DNA of 64,000 nucleotides from Thermoactinomyces daqus (GCF_000763315.1 NZ_JPST01000001.1:1-64000), one strand, 5' to 3'; positions 1-8,450 are shown, numbered from the stretch's first letter. Notes: a model not told the origin generated them from the sequence alone. Translations and numbers: made by a program.

Positions 1-44
1 ATTCCTTTTCCGAAGAAAAGGGGGGGGTTTGTCATCAATCTCAA

Positions 45-63
45 AGACTCCCACAAGGAGTCT
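45..63 (-). terminator. possible terminator after ylaN
   Basis: A 7-bp stem (AGACTCC / GGAGTCT) with a 5-nt loop lies just past the ylaN stop codon. On the minus strand only a short T-rich stretch follows, so termination is plausible but weak. Confidence 0.3.
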
Positions 64-93
64 ACGATCGTAATCTTTATTTGATTTCAGGAA

Positions 94-387
94 TCATGGA
101 AGAATTTTTGCATATAAATCCGCAAGTTTTCGTTCAAGATCATGAATAATCTGCTGACCTTGCTCACGTGTGATCAATCCGGCACGAACAGCAAAGTCGA
201 TTTCCCGGGATAAACCAAACATCTGTGTATCTAAAACTTCCTCATATAAAGGACATTTCGGCAAAGTTAAATTATCCAATTGAACCGAAATCAATTGAGC
301 AATTTTTTCTGCATCTTCATTTAAGAGTTGCACCGCGCGCAGATTTAAATCGGTCTGTGTCGGTGTGGTCAACGCAAACCCCCCCAT
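94..387 (-). CDS. ylaN: YlaN family protein (UPF0358)
   Basis: A 97-residue cytoplasmic protein whose centre and C-terminus match the YlaN family closely, including the stretches [20 protein letters not shown] and [10 protein letters not shown]. From family knowledge, YlaN is a small helical Firmicutes protein linked to iron homeostasis through the Fur repressor; nothing in the sequence itself shows this. The start is uncertain: the ATG at 387 has a poor ribosome site, whereas a TTG at 372 follows a run of Gs that could serve as one. It is transcribed alone from a plausible promoter at 449-477 and diverges from the next gene. Confidence 0.9.
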   Translation of the reverse strand: MGGFALTTPTQTDLNLRAVQLLNEDAEKIAQLISVQLDNLTLPKCPLYEEVLDTQMFGLSREIDFAVRAGLITREQGQQIIHDLERKLADLYAKILP

Positions 388-448
388 CGACCGTTCTACT
401 CGGGATTGCGGAAAACGGCCCTAATACCTGTACACTAATACTAATCAT

Positions 449-477
449 AGTGTATCACGATCCTCCTGCTTTTGCAA
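449..477 (-). promoter_or_regulatory. promoter of ylaN
   Basis: On the minus strand TTGCAA and TACACT are separated by 17 nt, about 60 nt upstream of ylaN. This fits a SigA-type promoter with a slightly weak -10. Confidence 0.5.
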
Positions 478-553
478 AACACTTGCATCCTGTCACGGCT
501 GCGTCCCCCCGTCCCGGCAACGCTGTTCTCTCCGTCACCGTCTCTTCTTCTGT

Positions 554-581
554 TTTTTGCAACGCCAAACTTCGCTATAAT
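554..581 (+). promoter_or_regulatory. promoter of the 624-995 gene
   Basis: A perfect TATAAT at 576-581 lies 43 nt ahead of the ATG at 624. The -35 region is only a T-rich run (TTTTTG with a 16-nt spacer), so the -10 is the main evidence. Confidence 0.45.
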
Positions 582-623
582 GAATAGGGCATGATCAAAT
601 ATTTTATGAAACAGGTGATCGCT

Positions 624-995
624 ATGAGTTCCGTTATTCTCATAACCGGAAAAGTTCAGTTCAAGATCAATCTCGATCCGACGATCTGGATCATCGATGA
701 CCGCCGTTTTTCTTTAAGCGATCGCATCCCCGGAACGGAGGGGCTGGCCATGGAACTCGCGCCTTTTCTGAATAACGCCGGGCCCGCTCCAGACGCAACC
801 CACGTGATTCTTCACCGTTCGGTGGGAGAAAAAGTGATCCTGACAATGGAACAAGCGCAAACTTCCTTTTTGTGTTTTGCCAAGGAAAATAAACCGATTC
901 GCGAAGGCGGCCCGGCCCTTTTGTATCTGGCAGACGGCAGCAACAAAGAGAACCCAGTTTCCCATCTGACCGAACTGGAAGTAACCAGTATGTGA
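624..995 (+). CDS. hypothetical protein, 123 aa
   Basis: I do not recognise this family. The predicted protein is 123 residues, soluble, without a signal peptide or membrane segment; it has a beta-rich N-terminus (VILITGKVQFKINLDPTIWI) and ends with a strand-like HLTELEV segment. The start at 624 is chosen over an ATG at 591 because AGGTGA lies 5 nt upstream of it. A TATAAT box precedes the gene and it appears to be monocistronic, converging on the thioesterase gene at 1256-1738. The real-gene call rests on the promoter, ribosome site and codon usage like its neighbours. Confidence 0.65.
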   Translation: MSSVILITGKVQFKINLDPTIWIIDDRRFSLSDRIPGTEGLAMELAPFLNNAGPAPDATHVILHRSVGEKVILTMEQAQTSFLCFAKENKPIREGGPALLYLADGSNKENPVSHLTELEVTSM

Positions 996-1030
996 GAAAG
1001 AGAAAAAGCAGGCAACCGGCTCGCTCCAGC

Positions 1031-1135
1031 TTGTTGACAAAGTCCCTTCTTGGTACTTCCTCTGCTCCCGGCCCCCTTCGCCGCAAAGGTCGCACAAAAA
1101 AGCACCAATCCCCTTCCGCCTGAACTTGTCGACAG
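1031..1135 (-). repeat. structured intergenic element, copy 1
   Basis: About 105 nt that recur, diverged, at 53472-53593. Read on the minus strand, both copies share GACAA near one end and TTTGTCAACA at the other, forming a terminal stem, and enclose GGTG plus six T, CGACCTTTG, CGAAGG and CCGGGAGCA blocks. Here the inner arms are TTGGTGCTT and AAGTACCAA; in copy 2 they are GGGTG with T6 and A5 with CACCC, so pairing is kept while bases change. The copy is flanked by near-identical 15-mers (GGCAACCGGCTCGCT at 1011, GGCAACCAGCTTGCT at 1144). It could be a non-coding RNA, a 3' UTR module or a miniature inverted-repeat element. Confidence 0.6.
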
Positions 1136-1255
1136 CCTCAGCGGGCAACCAGCTTGCTATTTTTTATATTCCTTTCATATCAAAAAACGATTGGATCATA
1201 TAGGCAGGTCAGACTTGCCTTTCACCAAGATGCCGTCCGCCATAAAAGGCGAATA

Positions 1256-1738
1256 TCACTTTCCCTTTGGCAACAGATAAAAAGTCGCTGTCGCATAGCA
1301 GATTCGCTTCCCTTTCTCGTTGGTAATTTCACAATTGAGAACAGCCAGCGTCCGGCCAAGGTGGAGCAGTTCCGCGCGTGAAATGAGCATTTTGCCCGTC
1401 CCCGGTTTTAAATAATTGATCTTCAGTTCAGCTGTTACTGCTCCCGAACCTTCGGGAAGCAGACGGTTGATGCAGGAGCCCATCGTGGAATCAGCGAGCG
1501 TCGCCGCGATCCCTCCGTGCACAATGCCGCGGCGATTCAACATAAACGGGGTAATCGGCACGCGAAATTCGTATACTTTCTCTTCGATAAACCGGCCGGA
1601 CAAACCGAGAAAGCCGGAGAGATAGGCGCTGTTCCGTTCCCGTTTCTGCCGGATCGCCTGTAAGGCCAATGCCAGCACCTCTTTTTCTTCTTCCGTCCCG
1701 TTTTCCAACACTTCCCGCAGCTCATCCGCCAACGTCAT
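1256..1738 (-). CDS. PaaI-type hotdog thioesterase
   Basis: A 160-residue protein of the PaaI thioesterase family, which hydrolyses acyl- or aryl-CoA thioesters. The hotdog helix signature HGGIAATLADSTMG is at about residues 75-88, preceded by NRRGIVHGG, and the later strands (AELKINYLKPG) fit the fold. The N-terminal 35 residues form a charged helix that is not part of the core domain. The start follows GAGGGGG. The gene lies 19 nt downstream of the M42 peptidase and is probably cotranscribed with it. A second, similar thioesterase is at 5937-6410. The substrate cannot be told from sequence. Confidence 0.85.
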   Translation of the reverse strand: MTLADELREVLENGTEEEKEVLALALQAIRQKRERNSAYLSGFLGLSGRFIEEKVYEFRVPITPFMLNRRGIVHGGIAATLADSTMGSCINRLLPEGSGAVTAELKINYLKPGTGKMLISRAELLHLGRTLAVLNCEITNEKGKRICYATATFYLLPKGK

Positions 1739-1757
1739 CCCTGATCCCCCTCTTTCT

Positions 1758-2804
1758 TTACAATGAAGGCGACAACAAATAGTGATATAAGAGCAAATAG
1801 GTATTTTTCAAAGCTTCGAGGTGTGTGCGTTCATAGGCGTGAGAACCGTCGACGCCCGGCCCGATCAAGGCATGCATCATGTCATAGCCAGCCCGAACCG
1901 CCGCACTGGCATCGGAAGCATAAAAGGGGTACAAATCAACCTGATGGTAGATTCCTTCTCTTTCGGCTATTTCGATCAGTTTGGTCGTAAGTCCGTAATG
2001 ATAGGGACCACTTCCGTCTTTGGCACAGATGGAAACGCAGTACTCATCCGTCGTTTGTCCTTCACCGATCGCGCCCATATCCACTGCCAAATATTCACGG
2101 ACCTGCGGCGGAATGCTGGAGTTTGCACCAAATCCGACTTCTTCAAAATTGCTGAAGAAGAAATGGGTTGTGTGCGGCAACCGGACGGATGACTCATGCA
2201 AGTAAAGCAACAGTTCAAGCAGAATGGCCGCACTCGCTTTGTCATCCAAATGACGCGCTTTGATAAATCCCGCCTCTGTCGTCACCACCTGCGGATCAAA
2301 AGATACAAAATCGCCGACGCGAATTCCCAGTGCCTTTACATCCTGCGCCGATTTCACCCGCTCATCCAACCGGACTTCCATGTGCTCATCCGATCTTTTT
2401 TGCTCTTCCGCATCAGCATAAACGTGGACCGATGTATGGGAAGCAAGGATCGTCCCCGAAAACATCCGGCCTTTCCTCGTTTCCACCCGGCAATAAGCCC
2501 CGTCGACGGAAAACCAGCCGAATCCCCCGATTTTACTTAACCGCAAGCGGCCGTTCTCCTTGATTTCCTTCACCATGGCTCCCAACGTATCCACATGGAC
2601 GGTAACCAGTCGATGAACCTGGTCGTTTTCTCCCGGAACCGTGACGATTAATCCGCCTTTGGCTGTAAGCATCGCATTTAGACCGGATTGCTTCAACCGG
2701 GAATGAATGTAATCGACCGCTTTTTCCGCCCTGCCTGTCGGACTGTGGATTTCCAATAATTGAATCAGGGTTTGAAGCACAGTCTCCTCAGGAAATGAAA
2801 TCAT
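1758..2804 (-). CDS. M42 family metallopeptidase
   Basis: A 348-residue cytosolic aminopeptidase of the M42 (glutamyl aminopeptidase / tetrahedral TET) family. The two-metal site is visible: HVDTLG (first His/Asp), ARHLDDKAS (bridging Asp), FEEVGFGA (catalytic Glu pair), YASDASAA and a late GSHAYERTH His. Family members trim short peptides and need Zn or Co. The ATG at 2804 is preferred over TTG or GTG codons just before it because GAGG sits 8 nt upstream. It is separated from the upstream crr gene by a strong hairpin and is followed after 19 nt by a thioesterase gene. Confidence 0.92.
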   Translation of the reverse strand: MISFPEETVLQTLIQLLEIHSPTGRAEKAVDYIHSRLKQSGLNAMLTAKGGLIVTVPGENDQVHRLVTVHVDTLGAMVKEIKENGRLRLSKIGGFGWFSVDGAYCRVETRKGRMFSGTILASHTSVHVYADAEEQKRSDEHMEVRLDERVKSAQDVKALGIRVGDFVSFDPQVVTTEAGFIKARHLDDKASAAILLELLLYLHESSVRLPHTTHFFFSNFEEVGFGANSSIPPQVREYLAVDMGAIGEGQTTDEYCVSICAKDGSGPYHYGLTTKLIEIAEREGIYHQVDLYPFYASDASAAVRAGYDMMHALIGPGVDGSHAYERTHLEALKNTYLLLYHYLLSPSL

Positions 2805-2841
2805 CACCAAAACCTCGCTTCCCTTTTAATGTCGAAAGAAG

Positions 2842-2877
2842 ACGGCTTCCTTCTATATTGTCTGAGAAGGAAGCCGT
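2842..2877 (-). terminator. hairpin between crr and the M42 gene
   Basis: A perfect 13-bp stem (ACGGCTTCCTTCT / AGAAGGAAGCCGT) with a 10-nt loop just past crr. On the minus strand it is followed by CTTCTTTCG, so the T-run is imperfect; partial read-through into the M42 gene is possible. Confidence 0.6.
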
Positions 2878-2954
2878 AGAACATCCATCACTCCGCCAGC
2901 ACAAATCCGGCCGGGATTTGCATCCGCATCATTTGATTAAATCAGGAGCGGTTC

Positions 2955-3431
2955 TCATTTCTGTTCCACTCTGGCGACGACGGTTTCTCCTGCCTGAAGA
3001 GAACCGGTTGCACAGAGTTCCAGTGACCATGCCGCCGATTCCGGAAAAATAACGGGCGTGATCAGAGGTTTCCCGCTGTTTTTAATCTTCTCCATATCAA
3101 AATCGAGCAATTTCTGGCCGGCCGAAACCCGATCTCCTTCCGATACATATGCCGTAAATCCGTCTCCCTCTAATTCCACCGTATCGATGCCGACATGAAT
3201 CAGGATTTCCAAGCCGTTTTTCGTCTTGATTCCAATCGCGTGTTTGGTCGGAAACAGATTGGTGATTTCACCGTCTGCCGGAGCATATACTTCGCCCTTT
3301 TCCGGTTCGATCGCAAATCCGTCGCCCATCATCTTCTGCGAAAAAACCTGATCGGGCACCTCTTCGAGCGGAACGTAACGCCCTGTTAGCGGGGCGGCAA
3401 TTTCAACCGACTTTTTGCGTCTCCAGAACAA
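2955..3431 (-). CDS. crr: PTS glucose-type EIIA component
   Basis: A 158-residue stand-alone EIIA(Glc) domain of the phosphotransferase system. It takes phosphate from HPr and passes it to EIIB domains. Both active-site histidines are visible: His64 in TKHAIGI and His79 in LIHVGIDTVELEGDGF, which is the phosphorylated one by family precedent. The start is TTG at 3431, with AAGGAGG 8 nt upstream. It lies 13 nt after the M29 aminopeptidase gene. In Firmicutes EIIA(Glc) is often fused to EIIBC; here it is a separate protein and no EIIBC partner is in the window. Confidence 0.93.
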   Translation of the reverse strand: MFWRRKKSVEIAAPLTGRYVPLEEVPDQVFSQKMMGDGFAIEPEKGEVYAPADGEITNLFPTKHAIGIKTKNGLEILIHVGIDTVELEGDGFTAYVSEGDRVSAGQKLLDFDMEKIKNSGKPLITPVIFPESAAWSLELCATGSLQAGETVVARVEQK

Positions 3432-3444
3432 ACCCGATTCCTCC

Positions 3445-4575
3445 TTAAAAAGATTCGCTTGCCTTTAAATTTTCCGGGTTGAGCGGAATTAAGTCATCGA
3501 CCACAAACAGCCCGTCTTTGCGGATCAGTTCCCCGTCAAAATAGATTTCGCCTCCGCCGTAATCCGCGCGCTGGATCAAGACGAGATCCCAGTGGATGGA
3601 CGACCGGTTGCCGTTGTCTGCCTCCTCGTAGGCCTGACCCGGAGTGAAATGGAAACTTCCGTTAATTTTTTCATCAAACAGGGTATCTTTCATCGGATGG
3701 TTGATGTGCGGGTTGACGCCCAGGCTGAATTCACCGATGTAGCGCGCACCCTCGTCAGCATCCAAAATCTGATTCAGCCGTTCGGTATTATTCGCGGTGG
3801 CATTGATGATTTTTCCGTTCTTCAATTCAAAGCGGATGTTTTCAAAGGTGACCCCTTGATAGACCGATGGCGTATTAAAGGTGATCACGCCATTGACCGA
3901 ATCCCTCACCGGTGCGGTATAAACTTCACCATCAGGGATATTGCACTCCCCGGCGCATTTGATAACCGGAATATCCTTGATCGAGAAGGTGAGATCCGTA
4001 CCCGGTCCGACAATGCGAACCTGATCTGTCCGCTCCATCCGTTTCACCAAAGGCTCCATCGCTTTGGCCATCCGTTCATAATCGACATTGCAGACGCGGA
4101 AGTAGAAGTCTTCAAATGCTTCCGTACTCATGTTGGCCAGCTGTGCCATGGCGGAGTTGGGGTAACGAAGCACAACCCACTTCGTATGTTTCACCCGTTG
4201 TTCGCTATGTACGGGATGATTGAACATCCGGGCATAGAGGTTCATTTTGTCTTCCGGCACGTCAGACAGCTCGCTCACATTGTCGCTTCCGCGCACCCCG
4301 ATATAGCAATCCATCGATTTCATCTGGTTCAGGGCATGTTTCGCCATGGTTTCCATGTGTTCTTCCGATGTTCCCAGCAAGAGTGCACGGGTGACAACAT
4401 GGTCATTCAGCTGCACATACGGGTACCCTCCCGCCTCATATACCGCTGCGATCAAAGCCCGGACCAGCTCTCTTTCCTTTCCAAAAATATCAATTAAAAC
4501 ACGTTCTCCCGGTTGAACCCGGCAAGAATGTTCAACCAATATTTTAGCTAATTTGGAAATACGAGGATCACGCAT
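3445..4575 (-). CDS. M29 family aminopeptidase
   Basis: A 376-residue metal-dependent aminopeptidase of the M29 (AmpS/PepS/thermophilic aminopeptidase) family. The C-terminal metal-site region is intact: GEFSLGVNPHINHP, then a His/Asp pair in SSIHWDLV. The ATG at 4575 (MRDPRISKLA) is chosen because GAAGGAGATG precedes it; an earlier in-frame codon at 4620 lacks a ribosome site. It diverges from the methionine sulfoxide reductase gene and leads into crr 13 nt downstream, so the two probably share an mRNA. Confidence 0.93.
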   Translation of the reverse strand: MRDPRISKLAKILVEHSCRVQPGERVLIDIFGKERELVRALIAAVYEAGGYPYVQLNDHVVTRALLLGTSEEHMETMAKHALNQMKSMDCYIGVRGSDNVSELSDVPEDKMNLYARMFNHPVHSEQRVKHTKWVVLRYPNSAMAQLANMSTEAFEDFYFRVCNVDYERMAKAMEPLVKRMERTDQVRIVGPGTDLTFSIKDIPVIKCAGECNIPDGEVYTAPVRDSVNGVITFNTPSVYQGVTFENIRFELKNGKIINATANNTERLNQILDADEGARYIGEFSLGVNPHINHPMKDTLFDEKINGSFHFTPGQAYEEADNGNRSSIHWDLVLIQRADYGGGEIYFDGELIRKDGLFVVDDLIPLNPENLKASESF

Positions 4576-4698
4576 TGGAAAACATCTCCTTCTAATATGT
4601 ATTCCCTTTGCAAAAAACAACGAACGTTTAAACGACGCTACTATTTTATCACGAGATGACTATAATTTAAAATGCTTCCATTTTAATCAATAGATAGA

Positions 4699-4726
4699 GT
4701 GGCACTCATTATCCAATTAATGCCAC
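4699..4726. promoter_or_regulatory. inverted repeat in divergent promoter region
   Basis: GTGGCA and TGCCAC bracket a partly palindromic centre (ATTA / TTAAT) in the 340-bp gap between divergent genes. It looks like an operator for a dimeric regulator, but I cannot name one. The rest of the gap shows only AT-rich promoter-like sequence. Confidence 0.3.
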
Positions 4727-4915
4727 AGAAAGGCATTTATGACGAATCGCCACCTTTCCCAAAATTCTTTCTAGTCCGTAAATTCACAAGTTATGCACAC
4801 CGCATACCCTCTTTTCAGATTGAATCCGCAGGTGTACAATAGCACGAGAAAGCTTTACTGCAGTCGTGTGAACGATTTTATTTTAACATTTACGGAAAGG
4901 ATCGGGAAATATATC

Positions 4916-5419
4916 ATGTTTGCTTTTGAACGTGTTGAAGGAGATAAAAAAACCAGCTATGAGCTGATCTTGAAACAATTGAAGCATCTGATCGAGGGTG
5001 AAAAAGACTGGATGGCCAATCTGGCCAATTGCGCTTCCCATCTGTATCACACTCTGAGCGATGTGAACTGGGCAGGCTTTTATCTGTTGAAAGGGAATGA
5101 ACTTGTTCTCGGCCCCTTTAACGGAAAACCCGCCTGCGTCCGCATTCCGGTCGGACGGGGTGTTTGCGGCACGGCAGTAAAAGAAGAGAAAACGCAGCTG
5201 GTCGAAGATGTATTTGCATTTCCGGGCCATATCGCCTGCGATGCGGCCTCCCGCTCGGAGATTGTCATCCCGCTGAAGGCAGACGGAGTCCTGATCGGCG
5301 TTCTCGATATCGACAGTCCGGTAACGGCCCGTTTTACCCCGGAAGATCAAACGTATTTGGAGCAATATGCCCGCATCCTGGTCGAAGGAACCGACTGGTC
5401 CCCGCTGACCAGAGCTTGA
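4916..5419 (+). CDS. msrC: free methionine-(R)-sulfoxide reductase, GAF fold
   Basis: A 167-residue single GAF-domain protein of the fRMsr/YtsP family, which reduces free L-methionine-(R)-sulfoxide. Three cysteines, Cys74 (KPACVRIP), Cys84 (GRGVCGTA) and Cys108 (HIACDAASRSE), have the spacing of the catalytic and resolving cysteines of the Escherichia coli enzyme. The ATG at 4916 (MFAFERV) fits the family length better than an upstream in-frame ATG at 4793. In Bacillus the homologue YtsP is encoded near rpsD, as here within 10 kb. Confidence 0.9.
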   Translation: MFAFERVEGDKKTSYELILKQLKHLIEGEKDWMANLANCASHLYHTLSDVNWAGFYLLKGNELVLGPFNGKPACVRIPVGRGVCGTAVKEEKTQLVEDVFAFPGHIACDAASRSEIVIPLKADGVLIGVLDIDSPVTARFTPEDQTYLEQYARILVEGTDWSPLTRA

Positions 5420-5449
5420 TCAGGTCGGAAGAGAAAATCTTGCAAACCC

Positions 5450-5481
5450 GAAAAAAAACCCTCTGGCCAAAAACCAGAGGG
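5450..5481 (-). terminator. terminator of the Nudix gene
   Basis: On the minus strand CCCTCTGG / CCAGAGGG form an 8-bp stem followed at once by a run of eight T. This is a textbook rho-independent terminator just past the Nudix stop codon. Confidence 0.9.
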
Positions 5482-5489
5482 AAACATGC

Positions 5490-5924
5490 CTATTGCTGAA
5501 TTCCCCGAAAATCGGCATAGATCCGGTAAGCACGGCGGATTTCTTCTTTCATCCACTCCGGAAATTCCGCTTCGTTCAAGCGATGGAGCTCAACCCAGAA
5601 ATAGTGATCATGCTCCGAGCTTAACTTTAACTCGCCCAAAGGCTTGTCACAGGCAAATTTCACGATAATCAGGTGTTTATCTTCCTGAATTTCATCATAG
5701 ATGTAGGCCGGTGCCACCACTTTCACTTGCAGCCCGGTCTCTTCCATCACCTCTCGCGCCAGCGCATCCATCAACGGTTCACTGGGCTCAAGCCCGCCTC
5801 CCGGAAAATCCCAGCCGTGCGTATCATTGGCCAGCCTTTCTTCCAGAGATTTGCGCAGGATGAGCACTCGGTCCTGATGATCAAAAATGATCGCTTTCGC
5901 AACAATTTTATATGGTTTGTTCAT
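5490..5924 (-). CDS. Nudix hydrolase
   Basis: A 144-residue Nudix protein. The Nudix box runs over residues 43-65 and is complete, ending with REVMEETGL, so Mg-dependent hydrolysis of a nucleoside-diphosphate-linked substrate is expected; the substrate is unknown. The ATG at 5924 has AGGTGG 7 nt upstream, and that ribosome site overlaps the stop codon of the preceding thioesterase gene, which implies translational coupling. A GTG at 5936 would be an alternative, less likely start. Confidence 0.88.
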   Translation of the reverse strand: MNKPYKIVAKAIIFDHQDRVLILRKSLEERLANDTHGWDFPGGGLEPSEPLMDALAREVMEETGLQVKVVAPAYIYDEIQEDKHLIIVKFACDKPLGELKLSSEHDHYFWVELHRLNEAEFPEWMKEEIRRAYRIYADFRGIQQ

Positions 5925-5936
5925 CGGATTTTCCAC

Positions 5937-6410
5937 CTACTGTAATCGAAAAAAGGTTGAAGAAGCTGTGGCAATCAACTTTTTCCGTTCATCGGTCACT
6001 TTCGTCTCCAACAGGATAATCGTTTTCCCTTTTTTGATGACAGCTGTCTCTGCGGTCAGCCATCCGCTTTCTCCGGGTGCCAGAAAATTCACGTTAAGAT
6101 CCAGCGTCACAGCTTTGGTTCCTTCATCCATATGGAAAATGGTGGAACCCATAGCCGTGTCGATAAATGTGGCTGTAATGCCGCCATGCAGGATTTTGTA
6201 GCGATTTTTCAGTTCATCGGTAATCAGCATCCGATGCACGTAAACGCCTTTTTCCTGGTCATAGCCGACCGCTTGAAAGTTCATTAGCTCTTCGACAAAA
6301 GCAAGAGGGCTGACCCGGGTTCGTTTCAGGGCTTGGACGAGTTTGTGAATGGTCCGAACTTCATTGGGATTCAGGTCTTGCAATTCTTGGTACAATGTTT
6401 CCAGTGTCAT
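5937..6410 (-). CDS. PaaI-type hotdog thioesterase
   Basis: A 157-residue hotdog-fold thioesterase. The signature HGGITATFIDTAMGS is at about residues 75-89, and the strand LDLNVNFLAPGESG follows. The ATG at 6410 has AAGGGG at suitable distance, while an in-frame ATG at 6440 has none. It is a diverged paralogue of the protein encoded at 1256-1738, sharing the helical N-terminal extension. Its stop codon overlaps the ribosome site of the Nudix gene, so the pair is cotranslated. Substrate unknown. Confidence 0.85.
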   Translation of the reverse strand: MTLETLYQELQDLNPNEVRTIHKLVQALKRTRVSPLAFVEELMNFQAVGYDQEKGVYVHRMLITDELKNRYKILHGGITATFIDTAMGSTIFHMDEGTKAVTLDLNVNFLAPGESGWLTAETAVIKKGKTIILLETKVTDERKKLIATASSTFFRLQ

Positions 6411-6518
6411 ATGTACTTTTCCCCTTCTTCCATTCTCCATCTATCTTATCGAATCGGGAATAAAATGGCAACTCGCTTCCATTTCGTCCAAAAGCCGAAC
6501 GCCCGGCGGTTTCGCCTT

Positions 6519-7142
6519 TTATCCGTCGATAAATCTCTCTTTGCCTTGTTGCAGGTGAGGTGTAACGTTGTAGGCTTTCACCGTCCAACCCGCATTTTCC
6601 CGGGAAACGAGCCGGGTGATGCTGGTATTTTGCAATATTCCTTTCCCGTAACCATATTCTCCTTCCGTCAGGAACGAGATGGCCAGATTGAGGCACAAGC
6701 CGTGGGCCACGATCAAAATCCGCTTCCCCCGGTGCTTGTCAACCAGTTCATTGAATTTCCGAACGAAGCGTGCCTGCACTTCTTCGATCGGTTCAATTCC
6801 AAACATTCCCCCGTGCATGCGGTACTTCTCCCAATCGGGATATTTTCTTTTCACTTCTTCCAGCAGCATCCCTTCCCATTCTCCGACTCTTTGCTCACGA
6901 AACTCAGACAGGCATGTCACCGGAAGCCCCCATTGACCGGCAATCCGCTCGGCAGTCCGGCGCGCCCTGACCAAGTCGCTGGCATAAACCGCCTGGAAGG
7001 AATGTTGCCTCAGATATTGCGCCAATAGTTCGACCTGCTTCTCCCCCGTTTTGCTTAAAGGGACATCCCGGTGCCCCTGAATTCGCTTCTCCGTATTCCA
7101 TTCCGTTTCCCCATGACGCACCAAGTAAACCTCTGTTTCCAT
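6519..7142 (-). CDS. histidine phosphatase family protein
   Basis: A 207-residue member of the phosphoglycerate-mutase-like histidine phosphatase superfamily. The phosphorylated His is in LVRHGETEWN near the N-terminus, the second catalytic His in LIVAHGLCLN, and the intermediate REQRVGEWEG stretch is typical. Targets range from sugar phosphates to small metabolites and cannot be assigned. The start ATG overlaps the stop codon of the upstream lipoprotein gene by one base (TAATG), so the two are coupled. A second, B12-operon member of this superfamily is at 43404-44015. Confidence 0.87.
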   Translation of the reverse strand: METEVYLVRHGETEWNTEKRIQGHRDVPLSKTGEKQVELLAQYLRQHSFQAVYASDLVRARRTAERIAGQWGLPVTCLSEFREQRVGEWEGMLLEEVKRKYPDWEKYRMHGGMFGIEPIEEVQARFVRKFNELVDKHRGKRILIVAHGLCLNLAISFLTEGEYGYGKGILQNTSITRLVSRENAGWTVKAYNVTPHLQQGKERFIDG

Positions 7143-8269
7143 TATGATCCCCCTGTTACGCGTTGAAAGCGGCCTTTCTTCCATTCCCATTCCAATGTCC
7201 GGAACAGATTTCCTTCCCGATTGTAAACATCAACGGTCAGTCTGTTCGCCTCTTCCGCATCGCCCTCAGCGGAGAGCACCAGTTGATAGTAGGAAACCGG
7301 CTGCGTCGGCGATTCGTGACGCTTTCCCTCGATGATCCCCTCTTTGCTCCCGATCACCAGCCGTTTGCCGGACAAATCGCCTGCGGTAAATTGCCATGCT
7401 TCCCCGGCATAACCCGTTTGGCCATCCCCTTCTGTTTTCTTCTTTTCAATTCCCGCCAAAAACCAGTCATTCTCGCCGGTTCCGCGCATGAGCAACCGGC
7501 ATGGCTTCGATGATTGCAGGACGGACTGGCAAATTCCCGCCAATTGCTGATCCGACGGTGACAGGTACACTTGGCGGGGGACAACGGCGGAAACCGCCAC
7601 AATCTTTACATCCCCCCGGTTCCGGGCAAAGATGATCACTCCCCACGTCTGCCGATCGGGCGTCAGCGGAATCGTGTAGGCGGACGCTTCATCTTTTTCC
7701 GCCGTTTCCCCTTTGGCCACCGTCCACTGCTCGCCGGCAGGTGTGGTGAGGGAAACGCGCAAGTCATCTTCCTCAAAAATCAGCGAGCCATGCCCCGCGA
7801 GTTCCTGATGATAACCGGGAATGAGAATGGCAGGCCGGACCCCGCGGCTGATTTGGTATTCCGTTTTCACCGTATTTTGCACCAGCTTTATATATTCGTC
7901 TCCATTCGGCTCCTTTGATGCTGACCCCAGGGGTAAATTAAACGACTGGATGATGGAAGAGTACCGTAAATCAAACACATCAAGGCGACAAGTTTCCCTG
8001 CTCCGTTCGGGTACAATCAACGCCAGATAACGCCCGTTCCCGCTGATTCCCAAAAGATAAGGCCGGGTTTTCAGATACACCGCAAATGCCGGCTCTGCCA
8101 CAAGCTCTTTTAAAGCGGGTGCTTCATTTCGGGCATAAGGCTGAAAGGAAAAGGGATAGATGCTCCCCCGCTGCCAAGGGGACATGGCGGAAAAAGATTG
8201 GCAACCTGCACAGACTGCCGACAAGAGGCAAAGCAGGACAAAAGAATGAAATGCTGATCTGGTTGTCAC
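7142..8269 (-). CDS. putative lipoprotein, unknown function
   Basis: About 375 residues. The N-terminus has a hydrophobic segment (SFVLLCLLSAVCAGC) ending in a lipobox-like VCAGC; the -3 position is Cys rather than the usual Leu/Ala, so lipidation is likely but not certain. The rest is beta-rich without a family I recognise. A GTG at 8269 preceded by GGGGTG is the best start; an upstream ATG at 8314 lacks a ribosome site and would bury the signal sequence. It is translationally coupled to the downstream phosphatase gene. Confidence 0.7.
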   Translation of the reverse strand: MTTRSAFHSFVLLCLLSAVCAGCQSFSAMSPWQRGSIYPFSFQPYARNEAPALKELVAEPAFAVYLKTRPYLLGISGNGRYLALIVPERSRETCRLDVFDLRYSSIIQSFNLPLGSASKEPNGDEYIKLVQNTVKTEYQISRGVRPAILIPGYHQELAGHGSLIFEEDDLRVSLTTPAGEQWTVAKGETAEKDEASAYTIPLTPDRQTWGVIIFARNRGDVKIVAVSAVVPRQVYLSPSDQQLAGICQSVLQSSKPCRLLMRGTGENDWFLAGIEKKKTEGDGQTGYAGEAWQFTAGDLSGKRLVIGSKEGIIEGKRHESPTQPVSYYQLVLSAEGDAEEANRLTVDVYNREGNLFRTLEWEWKKGRFQRVTGGS

Positions 8270-8401
8270 AATCACACCCCAAACTGGCAGTTGTTGATTG
8301 ACCAACATACCCAAACCGTTAACAAAACCAACTGCTTCTTTTTATTTTAACGCAAGAACATACAGGGCAAGGGAACGTTCTTCGTTGTTCACAATGGTTC
8401 C

Positions 8402-8432
8402 AAAAAACCCTTAGCCGGAACGAGGCTAAGGG
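8402..8432 (-). terminator. terminator of the sugar ABC operon
   Basis: On the minus strand CCCTTAGCC / GGCTAAGGG form a 9-bp stem with a 7-nt loop, followed by TTTTTT, right after the last permease gene. Confidence 0.92.
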
Positions 8433-8450
8433 CGCAAAACCCGCTTTCCT

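Noticed and set aside
691-1148. Several minus-strand open frames running through the first structured repeat, such as one with PGAEEVPRRDF
   Set aside because: They span the repeat and overlap the supported 624-995 gene; similarity between the two repeat copies is at the nucleotide and pairing level and the frames are not kept.
3592-4497. Long plus-strand open frame opposite the M29 aminopeptidase gene
   Set aside because: It is an antisense shadow of a well-supported gene, has no ribosome site and resembles no protein family.
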